Source of the DNA: Staphylococcus sp. Marseille-Q5304 | GTDB lineage: Bacteria; Bacillota; Bacilli; Staphylococcales; Staphylococcaceae | DNA length: 64,000 nt | Assembly: GCF_943737015.1 (NCBI RefSeq) | Contig: NZ_CALSFP010000001.1 | Span: forward strand, 1,488,001-1,552,000 | Reading direction: 5' to 3' | Part shown: piece after piece, positions 1-8,760 of the stretch | Numbering within the stretch: position 1 is the first letter of the stretch | Layout of the letters: every line of letters starts with the position of its first letter | Made by a program: the position numbers and the translations under genes | Notes under the pieces: model-generated | Seen by the model: the letters and a program-made list of their open reading frames with translations, nothing else | Databases searched by the model: none | Told to the model about the DNA's origin: nothing

Positions 1-1
1 T

Positions 2-73
2 TACGGTGTCGGTGATTATTTATACGAACGATTGCGCATAACAGCAAATCATATGGTGAACTCTGAAATATAA
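2..73 (+). CDS. yjbI: Truncated haemoglobin YjbI, C-terminal end only
   Basis: Only the last 23 codons lie in the window, read in the frame that ends at a TAA 16 bases before yjbH. The residues (…GDYLYERLRITANHMVN…) resemble the C-terminal helix of group II truncated haemoglobins of the Bacillus YjbI type. In Bacillus and Staphylococcus this gene lies directly upstream of yjbH, which supports the call. The gap to yjbH has no terminator, so the two are probably co-transcribed. The identification rests on a short tail plus synteny. Confidence 0.7.
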   Translation, partial: YGVGDYLYERLRITANHMVNSEI

Positions 74-89
74 TTGTAGGTGAAATAAC

Positions 90-881
90 ATGGCTGAAGA
101 ATTAAAGTTAATACATGCACAAAGTCGTGAAGATTCAAATCTTTCACCTGTAAGTAAGATAGAAATTTATTCTTTTTTCGACCCATTTAGTAAAGAATGC
201 TTTAAACTATCAGCAATACTTTCTAAATTAAGAATTGAATATAAACAATATGTCAGTATTAGACATATTTTGAACCCTTCGTTACGCGTATTGACGAAAT
301 GCCAAGCGCAAAGCACCTCAGACCTCGACAACATTGCCCTATCTTATAAGGCAGCAGAACTACAAGGTCGTTTACGTGCTGAACGATTTATCCATCTCGT
401 ACAAAATGAAATTATTCCAAAAAGGGATATTATTACAGAAGCGATGGTCAATAATTGTATCAAAAATGCAGGACTTGATTATGAAGTCTTTAAAGAAGAC
501 TTGCATAACAGTAAACTACGCGATAGTTTACAAGTTGACTTGCATATTGCACGCGAAATGGATATTGAAGAAGCACCTACACTTGTATTCTTTAACGAAG
601 ATGTGCATGAAGAAGGCTTGAAAGTTGAAGGTTTATATCCGTATCATATTTATACGTATATCATTAATGAATTAATTGGTACTTCTATAGAAAAAGAACT
701 TCCACCCACTTTAGAGCAATATATTCAACAACAACAATTAGTGACAATGGAAGAACTACTAACGATTTATGAATGGCCTGAAAAGTTAATGAATAAGGAA
801 TTGAAAAAACTCGCCCTACAACAAAAGGTTGAAAAACTTAAGACACCAGATGGGAAGTTTTGGAAATCTAAAATGAAATAA
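90..881 (+). CDS. yjbH: YjbH, adaptor for ClpXP degradation of Spx
   Basis: A 263-residue cytosolic protein with a DsbA/thioredoxin-like N-terminal half. The family binds the redox regulator Spx and delivers it to ClpXP, so loss of YjbH raises Spx. In this copy the thioredoxin-like motif near residue 30 reads FDPFSKEC, so it keeps one Cys of the usual pair. The rest of the protein is helical and charged, with the C-terminal region containing a Gln-rich stretch and many Lys/Glu. Start ATG at 90 follows a GTAGGTGA ribosome binding site. Its substrate Spx is encoded 6.5 kb downstream in the same window. Its transcript ends at a strong hairpin shared with the convergent flavin reductase gene. Confidence 0.93.
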   Translation: MAEELKLIHAQSREDSNLSPVSKIEIYSFFDPFSKECFKLSAILSKLRIEYKQYVSIRHILNPSLRVLTKCQAQSTSDLDNIALSYKAAELQGRLRAERFIHLVQNEIIPKRDIITEAMVNNCIKNAGLDYEVFKEDLHNSKLRDSLQVDLHIAREMDIEEAPTLVFFNEDVHEEGLKVEGLYPYHIYTYIINELIGTSIEKELPPTLEQYIQQQQLVTMEELLTIYEWPEKLMNKELKKLALQQKVEKLKTPDGKFWKSKMK

Positions 882-915
882 ATTAAAGAAAAAACTGGGA
901 AATAATTGCCAGTAA

Positions 916-951
916 AAGCCCATCAAAGATTGAAGGATCTTTGATGGGCTT
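916..951. terminator. Bidirectional terminator between yjbH and the flavin reductase gene
   Basis: Perfect 15-bp stem (916-930 with 937-951, arm AAGCCCATCAAAGAT) with a 6-nt loop, placed between two convergent genes. The U-rich side is short on either strand, but the stem is long. Confidence 0.85.
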
Positions 952-967
952 ATCTTATATATCAATA

Positions 968-1606
968 TTATTTATAAAATTCCTCAAATGCTATATCTAA
1001 ATTCTGAGAAGCTTTTTGCATTACTTCTTCTTCCGGTAGGATTGCAGTCCCTTCTGCGCGTACTACATAGAATTTATCAAACCCCATTATATTTTCGAAC
1101 ATTTCCTTTAAGTAACGGTATGAAAAATCAAGCGGTGTATAGCGATCATCATTAGTATATATAGATCCACTCGCTTGGAGTAACAGCGCTTTATAATTAT
1201 CCGTCATTAAACCGACTGATCCCTCTTTCGTATATTTAAATGTTTCTCGAGCAAGCATAATATTATCCATATAGTCTTTCATTTTAGAAGTAATATTAAA
1301 GTTATGAAGTGGCGTAACAATTACAATTCGCTGTGCCCCTTTAAACTGTTCCAATAATTTTTTAGATAGTTGTGCTAAATGTTGTTCCTCTGTAGTTAAA
1401 CTTTGTTTATGACGTTGTTTATCCCAAGTGTTGAGTAATTGTTGTTGTGTTACTTGAGGAATCTCTATATCATATAAGTTTATTATTTCTAATTTATTGT
1501 TTGTAAAAACTTTTTGATACTTTTCTATAAACATATTTTCTAACTTAAGTGAGAAAGATTGTTCATTATTAAAATCAGGGTGCGCATTAATAATTAATGT
1601 CTTCAT
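968..1606 (-). CDS. FMN-dependent NADH-azoreductase / NAD(P)H quinone reductase family
   Basis: A 212-residue flavodoxin-like-fold oxidoreductase. It opens with the family signature of a beta strand followed by NAHPDFNNEQS, and has TPLHNFNITSKMKDYMDNI at about residue 95-115, the conserved active-site loop of AzoR-type enzymes, which reduce quinones and azo compounds with NAD(P)H. The start ATG at 1606 has AAGGAG upstream at good spacing; an upstream in-frame ATG at 1633 has none. It is divergent from a WYL-family regulator across an 80-bp gap, so it is probably that regulator's target. I do not recall this pair between yjbH and rsaE in S. aureus. The true substrate cannot be told. Confidence 0.85.
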   Translation of the reverse strand: MKTLIINAHPDFNNEQSFSLKLENMFIEKYQKVFTNNKLEIINLYDIEIPQVTQQQLLNTWDKQRHKQSLTTEEQHLAQLSKKLLEQFKGAQRIVIVTPLHNFNITSKMKDYMDNIMLARETFKYTKEGSVGLMTDNYKALLLQASGSIYTNDDRYTPLDFSYRYLKEMFENIMGFDKFYVVRAEGTAILPEEEVMQKASQNLDIAFEEFYK

Positions 1607-1635
1607 CAAATCGACTCCTTTTTTATGATACACTC

Positions 1636-1671
1636 ATTATAAATCGTTAAGGTGTCAGAATAAGTCACCTT
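1636..1671. promoter_or_regulatory. Divergent promoter region with inverted repeat, candidate operator
   Basis: The minus strand has a perfect -10 (TATAAT at 1641-1636) for the flavin reductase gene. About where the -35 should be lies a perfect inverted repeat, AAGGTG (1649-1654) and CACCTT (1666-1671), 11 bp apart. No good -35 hexamer is visible, which is typical of an activator-dependent or repressible promoter. The adjacent WYL regulator is the natural candidate to bind here; that is inference. Confidence 0.5.
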
Positions 1672-1686
1672 TAAAAGGAGAATTTG

Positions 1687-2622
1687 ATGAAAAAATCAGA
1701 ACGATTAAATCAAGAACTCATTTTTCTGAGTGGCAAAAGTAGTTTTCAGTTAAAAGATTTAATTGAAGAATTTAATATTTCAAAAAGAACCGCAATTAGA
1801 GATATTAAAGAACTTGAAAATATGGGGTTAACTATTTATGTCGATCAAGGTCGATATGGTGGATATAAAATTATTAATCAAAATTTATTAACGCCCATTC
1901 ATTTTAATAACGATGAAATTTTAGCCATATTCTTCGCCTTAAAGTCTTTAAATTCCTTATCAAGTACGCCATTTAACAAAACATACAAACAAATCAGAGA
2001 GAAACTTTACGCCACATTACCAAAGTACGCACAAGACAATCTCACAAAAACCCTATCGTTCATCGAATACTATACACCTGATATTATGAATAACTTTAAC
2101 TATCTATCGGACATTTTATATTCTATTATGTATGAACAGATGATTGAAATCTCATATTCTACTTCTAAATCTAGAAGCTTTCACTTTCAAGTATATGAAT
2201 TATTTTACAGAAATGGCATTTGGTTTATAGAAGGTTTTGATCTTTCTAATGAAAAATGGGGTATTTTTCGTTGTGATTATATAGCTGCATTAGTGATTAA
2301 AGACACTCAGAAAAACTTATTATCGAGAACACAATTAGAAAATTATAAAAAGCAATACGATGAAAGTTATCGAAATATACCGTTTAAATGTCAATTAAAT
2401 GAGGATGGTGTTGAATCATTCAAGAAAAATCATTACCCAAGCATGCATTTAGAATACATTGATCATATCCCTTTTATCATTGGTTTTTATAATGAGGATG
2501 AACTTGAATATATGATTCGATATTTAATTTCGTTAGGACAAAATGTAAAAATCATTTATCCCGCACAACTCAAAACGAACTATTTGAATGCATTAAAAAG
2601 CATAATTAGCTCATATGAATAA
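1687..2622 (+). CDS. HTH/WYL-domain (YafY-type) transcriptional regulator
   Basis: A 311-residue regulator. Residues about 5-60 form a DeoR-like winged helix-turn-helix (…FQLKDLIEEFNISKRTAIRDIKEL…) followed by GRYGGYKI, the wing. The rest is a WYL-type sensor domain. Family members bind DNA near divergent genes and respond to small ligands or nucleic acids. The ATG at 1687 has AAAAGGAG six bases upstream; an in-frame TTG at 1684 is less likely. It is divergent from the flavin reductase gene, whose promoter holds an inverted repeat. It has no obvious terminator of its own before the rsaE hairpin, which lies on the opposite strand. Confidence 0.85.
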   Translation: MKKSERLNQELIFLSGKSSFQLKDLIEEFNISKRTAIRDIKELENMGLTIYVDQGRYGGYKIINQNLLTPIHFNNDEILAIFFALKSLNSLSSTPFNKTYKQIREKLYATLPKYAQDNLTKTLSFIEYYTPDIMNNFNYLSDILYSIMYEQMIEISYSTSKSRSFHFQVYELFYRNGIWFIEGFDLSNEKWGIFRCDYIAALVIKDTQKNLLSRTQLENYKKQYDESYRNIPFKCQLNEDGVESFKKNHYPSMHLEYIDHIPFIIGFYNEDELEYMIRYLISLGQNVKIIYPAQLKTNYLNALKSIISSYE

Positions 2623-2699
2623 TGAATATGCTTTTATGAAATTTTCAATCAAATATTTCCATTAAATTTAAGTTTCTTGAAGATACTAAAAAATGGCAT

Positions 2700-2798
2700 A
2701 AAAAAACGCCGTGTCTGATTACACGGCGCTAAACAAAGGGGATGGGAGAAATTTTTTCACTTCAAACAAAGGGGTATGTTTGTTATGTGATTAATTTC
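2700..2798 (-). ncRNA. rsaE: RsaE / RoxS regulatory small RNA
   Basis: A 99-nt RNA on the minus strand matching the RsaE family by sequence as I know it. It begins GAAATTAATCACATAACAAA, carries two C-rich seed regions (ATACCCCTTTG at 2777-2767 and CTCCCATCCCC at 2748-2738), and ends in a perfect hairpin CGCCGTGT/ACACGGCG (2707-2714, 2721-2728) followed by seven U. In S. aureus RsaE lies next to pepF exactly as here. The RNA is the staphylococcal counterpart of Bacillus RoxS; it is induced through SrrAB/ResD and binds ribosome binding sites of central-metabolism, oligopeptide-transport and arginine-catabolism mRNAs through its UCCC motifs. Several genes in this window carry matching sites (see findings). 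Confidence 0.95.
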
Positions 2799-2799
2799 A

Positions 2800-2815
2800 T
2801 GTTTACAATATAACA
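2800..2815 (-). promoter_or_regulatory. rsaE promoter -10 inside a Rex-like palindrome
   Basis: The -10 (TATATT, 2812-2807) sits nine bases from the presumed first nucleotide of RsaE. It is embedded in TGTTTACAATATAACA (2800-2815), an imperfect palindrome with TGTT(T)A/TAACA arms. In Bacillus the RoxS promoter is repressed by the NADH sensor Rex and activated by ResD, so this could be the equivalent site. A further TTTGTGAC half-site lies upstream, at about 2866-2873 (read on the minus strand). Confidence 0.5.
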
Positions 2816-2899
2816 CGCTCTTTACACCCTATCAAGCTTTTAAACATAATAAATGCACTTTGTCACAAACTTGTCAAATTGAAAGCGAATTCACTACTG

Positions 2900-4708
2900 T
2901 TAAGCTTTCATAAGTTTTTCAAAAGCATCTAATTTCTCTTCAAATACTTTACAAGCTTGTTCAATTGGTTCTGGTGTTGTCATATCGACACCTGCATTTT
3001 TTAAGATTTCAATTGGATAATCTGAACTACCCTTTTTCAAGAATTCATTAATATAGCGTTCTACAGCCGGTTTACCTTCTGTTAAGATCTGTTGACTTAA
3101 GCTTTGGGCTGCACTATATCCTGTTGCATATTGGTATACGTAGTAATTCATATAGAAATGAGGAATGCGTGACCATTCTTTGCTGATATTCTCATCAGTT
3201 TCAACAGCATCTCCGAAATATTGTTTATTTAATTTAGCATATTCATCATTCATACGTTGTGCAGTAAGTGGTTCTCCCGCTTCTTCAATTTGGTGAATTT
3301 TATGTTCAAATTCTGCAAACATTGTCTGTCTAAATAATGTTGCTCTAAAGCGTTCTAATTCTTGATTTAATAATAATAAACGACGGTCATCATCTAAATG
3401 TTTGTCCATATAATCACTTAATAATGCTTCATTACAAGTAGATGCAACTTCAGCAACAAAAATTGTATAATCACTTGAATTTGATGGTTGATGCTTTCTA
3501 CTGAAATAACTATGTGTAGAATGACCAAACTCATGCACTAATGTATAAAGATCGGATACTGTGTTTGACCAGTTAAGTAAGATAAATGGATTTGTTAAGT
3601 GCGCACCTGATGAATAACCTCCTGAGCGTTTACCTTTATTTTCATAAACATCGACCCAACGGTTATTAAGCCCTTCTTCAATCACATTCATATATTCTTC
3701 GCCCATTGGTTGTAGTGCATTTACCATCCACTCTTTTGCTTCTTCATACGGCATTTCGAAATTAATATCTTTAACCAATGGTGTATATAAGTCATACATT
3801 TTCAAATCATCAATACCGAGTAATTCTTTACGTAATTTCGTATATCTATGGAGTAATGGTAAATAATCGTGAACTGTTTTCACAAGATTATCATACACTG
3901 TTTCAGGTATATCATTACTATTTAATGCAGCTGCTCTAGCAGTTTCATAGTTGTGCGCTTTTGCACTGAATACATTCTTCTTAACTTCACCTGCTAACGT
4001 CGCACTTAAAGTATTATTATAAGTACCATAAGCATTATACAAATTATCGTATGCAGATTTTCTTAATTGGCGATCATCAGACTCTAAACATTTAATAAAT
4101 GTACCTTGGGTTAATGTGTGCGGGTTCCCCTCACTATCGATGGCATCTTCAAATTCTAAATCTGCATTACTAAACATACCATAAACATTTTCAGGAGTTG
4201 ATAATGCACCTTGTGCTTCAGTTAATAGTTTCTCTTTGTCTGAACTTAGCACATGTGGGCGTTTTTCATTAATTTGTTTCAAATCAAATGCATAACGTTT
4301 CAAATCATCATTAGATTCAATAAATGATTGAATTGTAGATTCATCTATTTGTAAAATTTCTGGTACTAAGAAACTCCAATTTGCACTAAATTTAATGATT
4401 AATTGATGTGCACGTGCTTCAAAACCAGTATATTTATCATTTGTTGCATCTTGGTCTTGCTTTAAATGTGCATAAACATAAACCTTTTCGAGTTTAGAAC
4501 CTAATTCATCTTCTAAAGCGAGTGCTTGATATAATGTTTCTGCGTCATCTCCAAGATGTCCTTGGAATTTTTGTTCTTCACCTAAATGACTTTCTATTTC
4601 TTTAAATGCATCTTCGAACGCATCATCATTTTCAAATATAGTAGATAAATCCCATGTATATTGTGGATATTTACGTTCTTGTTCTTCTCTTGTTAATTGT
4701 TGACTCAT
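2900..4708 (-). CDS. pepF: Oligoendopeptidase F (M3 metallopeptidase)
   Basis: A 602-residue cytosolic zinc peptidase that cleaves medium-length peptides. The HEFGHSTHS motif at about residue 380 supplies the HExxH zinc site, and a Glu shortly after (…EVASTCNEALL…) is the expected third ligand region. The length is typical of PepF. The start chosen is ATG 4708 (MSQQLTREEQ), with TAGGAGG 12 bases upstream. The upstream in-frame ATG at 4738 has no ribosome binding site and would place the AGGAGG inside the gene. It follows coiA by 48 bases on the same strand, as in other firmicutes, so the two may form an operon. RsaE lies just downstream. Confidence 0.95.
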   Translation of the reverse strand: MSQQLTREEQERKYPQYTWDLSTIFENDDAFEDAFKEIESHLGEEQKFQGHLGDDAETLYQALALEDELGSKLEKVYVYAHLKQDQDATNDKYTGFEARAHQLIIKFSANWSFLVPEILQIDESTIQSFIESNDDLKRYAFDLKQINEKRPHVLSSDKEKLLTEAQGALSTPENVYGMFSNADLEFEDAIDSEGNPHTLTQGTFIKCLESDDRQLRKSAYDNLYNAYGTYNNTLSATLAGEVKKNVFSAKAHNYETARAAALNSNDIPETVYDNLVKTVHDYLPLLHRYTKLRKELLGIDDLKMYDLYTPLVKDINFEMPYEEAKEWMVNALQPMGEEYMNVIEEGLNNRWVDVYENKGKRSGGYSSGAHLTNPFILLNWSNTVSDLYTLVHEFGHSTHSYFSRKHQPSNSSDYTIFVAEVASTCNEALLSDYMDKHLDDDRRLLLLNQELERFRATLFRQTMFAEFEHKIHQIEEAGEPLTAQRMNDEYAKLNKQYFGDAVETDENISKEWSRIPHFYMNYYVYQYATGYSAAQSLSQQILTEGKPAVERYINEFLKKGSSDYPIEILKNAGVDMTTPEPIEQACKVFEEKLDAFEKLMKA

Positions 4709-4756
4709 AATCTTTGTAAACCTCCTATTAAACATCATTGATATAATTTTCTCATT

Positions 4757-5767
4757 TCAACAGTTATTTTGCACGTCATTATGTTTGAATGTGCGATATA
4801 TTTGAACAAATCGATCCACAATTTTTTGGATAATAATCTCTTTATCGTATGTATTTATGTAATAGCGATTGAAGTTGATTAAACCTTCAAAGACATGTAC
4901 ATCATATTCACGATTGATCAATAAGTTGAGTAATTGTAACTGCCAAAATACTGGATGAGACTTTATAAATATTTGCTCAGGAAAAATATAGCCTACATGT
5001 CGGTAAACCCAACGATCTGATAGTTGTAACTGATACATCACACTAAGCGTAGGTTCTAAAACAGAAAATTGTTTTCTACAATTTAAAAGATAACGTTTTA
5101 TTTCAATTTCGCTTAATTTAAATGTAATCATCGTTTCATAGGAATTTCTTTTTATAGGATCAAACAGTTGTATGAGTTGCGATAAAGGTATGTATTTTCT
5201 AATTGCTAAAAACCGTTTTCCTGATACGTACTGTATGTCAGAATAAAGATAAAACCGCTCTCGTATAGTGTCCCATGCAACCAACTCACGTCGAGTTACA
5301 TCAATAAAGGTCCTTTCAAAATCCGACAACGTTAACGTATGCGTGTGTCCATTATAATGAGGATTTTTAATTATCCAAATGATGTGATAACCCGATTTGA
5401 GTAATCCATTCGATCTTTTTACAACATCTTTTATGTTTATTCGAGAAAATTGTATTTCTATCGCAATTGTTCCATTAACAATTAAATCAGGATATTGAAA
5501 ACACGACGCAACGTAAGGCTCAATATTGACATGATGACCTTGAAGTCTTAACCACTGTGCTAACTGGTACTTTAATTGAAAGTGTTCAACTGTTTCTTGT
5601 TTTTGGCAATAAGTAGTGCTACTCACTTTATGTGAAAAATGCGCAACTTTAATAACCCCTCGCTTTAATATCACTTCATTCTGACAATGGGGACAAAAAT
5701 AACGACTTCGTTCCTTCGCTTGTTGCGCAAAGACAATCTCTCCTGACTGGTTTTTAGCACATAGCAT
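4757..5767 (-). CDS. coiA: Competence protein CoiA-like nuclease-fold protein
   Basis: A 336-residue protein of the CoiA family. The N-terminal third has a zinc-ribbon-like CPHCQNEVILKRG followed by HFSHK, and the middle (PDLIVNGTIAIEIQFS at about residue 85-105) has the acidic and hydrophobic pattern of a restriction-endonuclease-like PD-(D/E)xK core. In competent relatives CoiA supports recombination during transformation; in staphylococci its role is not settled. Start ATG 5767 has GAGGTG seven bases upstream; an in-frame TTG at 5773 is too close to that site. Confidence 0.85.
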   Translation of the reverse strand: MLCAKNQSGEIVFAQQAKERSRYFCPHCQNEVILKRGVIKVAHFSHKVSSTTYCQKQETVEHFQLKYQLAQWLRLQGHHVNIEPYVASCFQYPDLIVNGTIAIEIQFSRINIKDVVKRSNGLLKSGYHIIWIIKNPHYNGHTHTLTLSDFERTFIDVTRRELVAWDTIRERFYLYSDIQYVSGKRFLAIRKYIPLSQLIQLFDPIKRNSYETMITFKLSEIEIKRYLLNCRKQFSVLEPTLSVMYQLQLSDRWVYRHVGYIFPEQIFIKSHPVFWQLQLLNLLINREYDVHVFEGLINFNRYYINTYDKEIIIQKIVDRFVQIYRTFKHNDVQNNC

Positions 5768-5852
5768 AATCAATCACCTCACTTATATACACGTGAGTAC
5801 GGTGATGATTACTTTAAATTATCAATACAAATGCGTTCAAACTAAAAAAGAA

Positions 5853-5900
5853 GGAGTAGGACAGAAATCGAATTTCTAATAAAGATTTCGTAGTCCCACC
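5853..5900. repeat. Dispersed staphylococcal intergenic repeat, copy 1
   Basis: GGAGTAGGACAGAAATC… up to TTTCGTAGTCCCAC resembles the common intergenic element of staphylococci that starts GGAGTGGGACAGAAAT and ends GTCCCAC. A diverged copy lies at 53171-53220. Both copies sit next to a GTCTGAGAC hairpin. The two ends (GTAGGAC…GTCCCAC) can pair, so the transcribed repeat may fold. Confidence 0.7.
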
Positions 5901-5980
5901 CCCGCAAGGATGACTAGGATAGAAAAAAGCTTGTTCTAAGTGCATATTCAATTCAGACATCTACTGCCAAATTAATAAAG

Positions 5981-6010
5981 AGTCTGAGACACCTAATAGT
6001 GTCTCAGACT
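5981..6010 (-). terminator. Terminator downstream of mecA
   Basis: Perfect 12-bp stem AGTCTGAGACAC / GTGTCTCAGACT with a 6-nt loop, followed on the minus strand by a U-rich run. It ends the mecA transcript. Confidence 0.85.
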
Positions 6011-6028
6011 CACGATGAATTCATTATA

Positions 6029-6733
6029 TTAAAAGTAACGACGTACTTGTGCAGCTACATTGTGACTCATAATAATCTTCGCATAATCATTTAGATAAAC
6101 TTCTGATTTATCACTTGGATGTGCGAATTCTAATAATTGACTGTAATTATCATCAATAACTTCTTGATTTACTGAAGCATCAAAATAAACCGCATAATAG
6201 TAAGTGTTATCTAAGCTATATAGTAAATCTTCGTATTCGTCTGTATTTAAATTATTATGATATGCATATTCAATGACTTCTTCTAAATCATTAAATCTCA
6301 CAATAACAGTATGAGCGTTTGGTTGATTGTGTGTCTCTTGTTCTTCACTTTGGCTGTGGGCTTTCTTTTGTCGTTGACGTTGTTCAAATAGATCTTCTAA
6401 GCTATCCTCTTGATTCATTGATTGTGATAATAAATCATTAACTTGATAATCTAATTGGTCATTATCTTCATCAGCCATATTAATTAAATCTTCATTTTTA
6501 GATTTAGATATCGTTACTTCTACGCCCTTTTCAAAAGCATGCACTTGTATCCATAATGGACCTTCTACGACGAAATCTTCTTCTTCGTTAATTTCTTCCA
6601 TCATATTCCAGAAAAATTCTTCGCCACGTTTACGATTAGTCCATAAATCTTCACGTTTAAATCCTCTAGCTTCAATGTCACTATATGTTATAAATAATTT
6701 AACCGTTGTATCGTCAACACGCTCTATTCTCAA
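6029..6733 (-). CDS. mecA: Adaptor protein MecA
   Basis: A 234-residue Clp adaptor (not the methicillin-resistance gene of the same symbol). The N-terminal domain (MRIERVDDTTVKLFITYSD) binds substrates, a highly charged Gln/Glu-rich linker spans about residues 95-145, and the C-terminal domain binds ClpC. It targets proteins for ClpCP degradation; in Bacillus this includes ComK. The start is TTG at 6733, nine bases after AAGGAG; no in-frame ATG is available near it. It lies upstream of coiA and downstream of spxA, each separated by a terminator, so it is monocistronic. Confidence 0.95.
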   Translation of the reverse strand: MRIERVDDTTVKLFITYSDIEARGFKREDLWTNRKRGEEFFWNMMEEINEEEDFVVEGPLWIQVHAFEKGVEVTISKSKNEDLINMADEDNDQLDYQVNDLLSQSMNQEDSLEDLFEQRQRQKKAHSQSEEQETHNQPNAHTVIVRFNDLEEVIEYAYHNNLNTDEYEDLLYSLDNTYYYAVYFDASVNQEVIDDNYSQLLEFAHPSDKSEVYLNDYAKIIMSHNVAAQVRRYF

Positions 6734-6961
6734 ATCATCTCACTCCTTACAGTCGATGAATAGTAATCACTATTTTATTAGACTCTGACTGAAATTACAA
6801 TTAATTTGTTTGATTAAATTTTACCATTATCTATTTAGTGTTATATGATAACATATTCTATTTTATAAACCAAAGATGTGCGTATGAATTTTATTTTCAA
6901 ACTAAATCATAGAACGTGTTTGTCCGTAAAGCAAATAATCAATATACAAAGACATAAAAAA

Positions 6962-6995
6962 GCCATAAAGTGACAGGTATGTATCCCTTTATGGC
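6962..6995 (-). terminator. Terminator downstream of spxA
   Basis: Nine-bp stem GCCATAAAG / CTTTATGGC followed on the minus strand by a run of U. The rest of the gap up to mecA (6734-6961) is AT-rich and holds only a small palindrome, TGTTAT-ATG-ATAACA, at 6839-6853. Confidence 0.8.
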
Positions 6996-7013
6996 AATCT
7001 TGATTATTCAAAT

Positions 7014-7409
7014 TTAGTCAACCATACGTTGCGCTTCTTGCAATTGGAACGTACGAACTTTTCTTGGTAAGAAACGTCTAATTTCGTCTTCGTTATATCC
7101 AACTTGTAAACGTTTATTGTCTAAAATAATTGGACGACGTAATAAACCTGGATTATCTTGAATAATTGAATATAAATCTTGAAGAGGTAATGAATCGATA
7201 TCTACGTTTAGTTTTTGATATGTCTTAGAACGTGTTGAAATGATTTCATCAGTTCCGTCTTCAGTCATTTTTAAAATTTGTTTGATTTCGTCAATTGTTA
7301 AGTGTTCAGAAAAAATGTTACGCTCCGTATACGGAATGTCATGTTCTTGTAACCATGCTTTCGCTTTACGGCAAGATGTGCAACTTGGTGAAGTAAATAA
7401 TGTTACCAT
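7014..7409 (-). CDS. spxA: Redox-sensing global regulator Spx
   Basis: A 131-residue ArsC-fold regulator that binds the C-terminal domain of the RNA polymerase alpha subunit. The redox switch CTSC is at residues 10-13, and Gly52 in EDGTDEI marks the known alpha-CTD interface. Spx redirects transcription to thiol-stress genes and is kept low by YjbH/ClpXP. Start ATG 7409 has AGGAG ten bases upstream; the open frame continues 27 codons further upstream but without a start signal. Its substrate adaptor YjbH is in the same window. A sigma-B-like promoter lies about 105-130 bases upstream. Confidence 0.97.
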
Positions 7410-7512
7410 ACATCTCACTCTCCTATTTTTATGAATTGAATTCATTTGATTTCTAAATTTATGATTAAAAATTTTCAATTGCATTTCCAATTTCTAACCT
7501 TACAATCTAAGT

Positions 7513-7538
7513 ATACCCATCCAACATTAAAATTAAAT
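7513..7538 (-). promoter_or_regulatory. Sigma-B-like promoter for spxA
   Basis: On the minus strand ATTTAA (7538-7533), 14 bases, then GGGTAT (7518-7513). This matches the sigma-B consensus GTTTAA-N12-15-GGGTAT at 11 of 12 positions. A sigma-A reading of the overlapping TATACT lacks a convincing -35. Confidence 0.5.
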
Positions 7539-7636
7539 GAGAATCTCTCATATTTTTCCAAAAATCTAAAAATAATTTATTACTCATCCAATCAAGTCAG
7601 AATGGCTTTATATACATACTTATAGTCTATCACAAC

Positions 7637-7664
7637 TTACAAATGTTTGAAATACTGTTATAAT
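7637..7664 (+). promoter_or_regulatory. Sigma-A promoter of trpS
   Basis: TTACAA (7637-7642), 16-bp spacer, TATAAT (7659-7664). The leader to the start codon is about 45 bases, too short for a T-box, and no T-box sequence is present. Confidence 0.65.
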
Positions 7665-7697
7665 AAACCCGATGAGAATTGACTAATTAAATATTAA

Positions 7698-8705
<1,008 letters not shown>

Positions 8706-8706
8706 A

Positions 8707-8746
8707 ATAAAAGGTCACCTCAATCTTTATTGAGGTGACCTTTTAT
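8707..8746. terminator. Bidirectional terminator between trpS and the MFS gene
   Basis: Perfect 18-bp stem (8707-8724 with 8729-8746, core AAAAGGTCACCTCAAT) with a 4-nt loop; A and U runs at the stem ends serve both strands. Confidence 0.9.
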
Positions 8747-8760
8747 TAATAATTTTACTT

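Noticed and set aside
4757-5767. Natural competence locus
   Set aside because: Only CoiA is present; no com pilus or uptake genes are in the window.
6029-6733. Methicillin-resistance mecA
   Set aside because: The product is the 234-residue Clp adaptor; it has no penicillin-binding domain.
6839-6853. TGTTAT-ATG-ATAACA palindrome upstream of mecA as a Rex site
   Set aside because: Short AT-rich symmetry with poor match to the TTGTGA half-sites; no promoter could be aligned to it.
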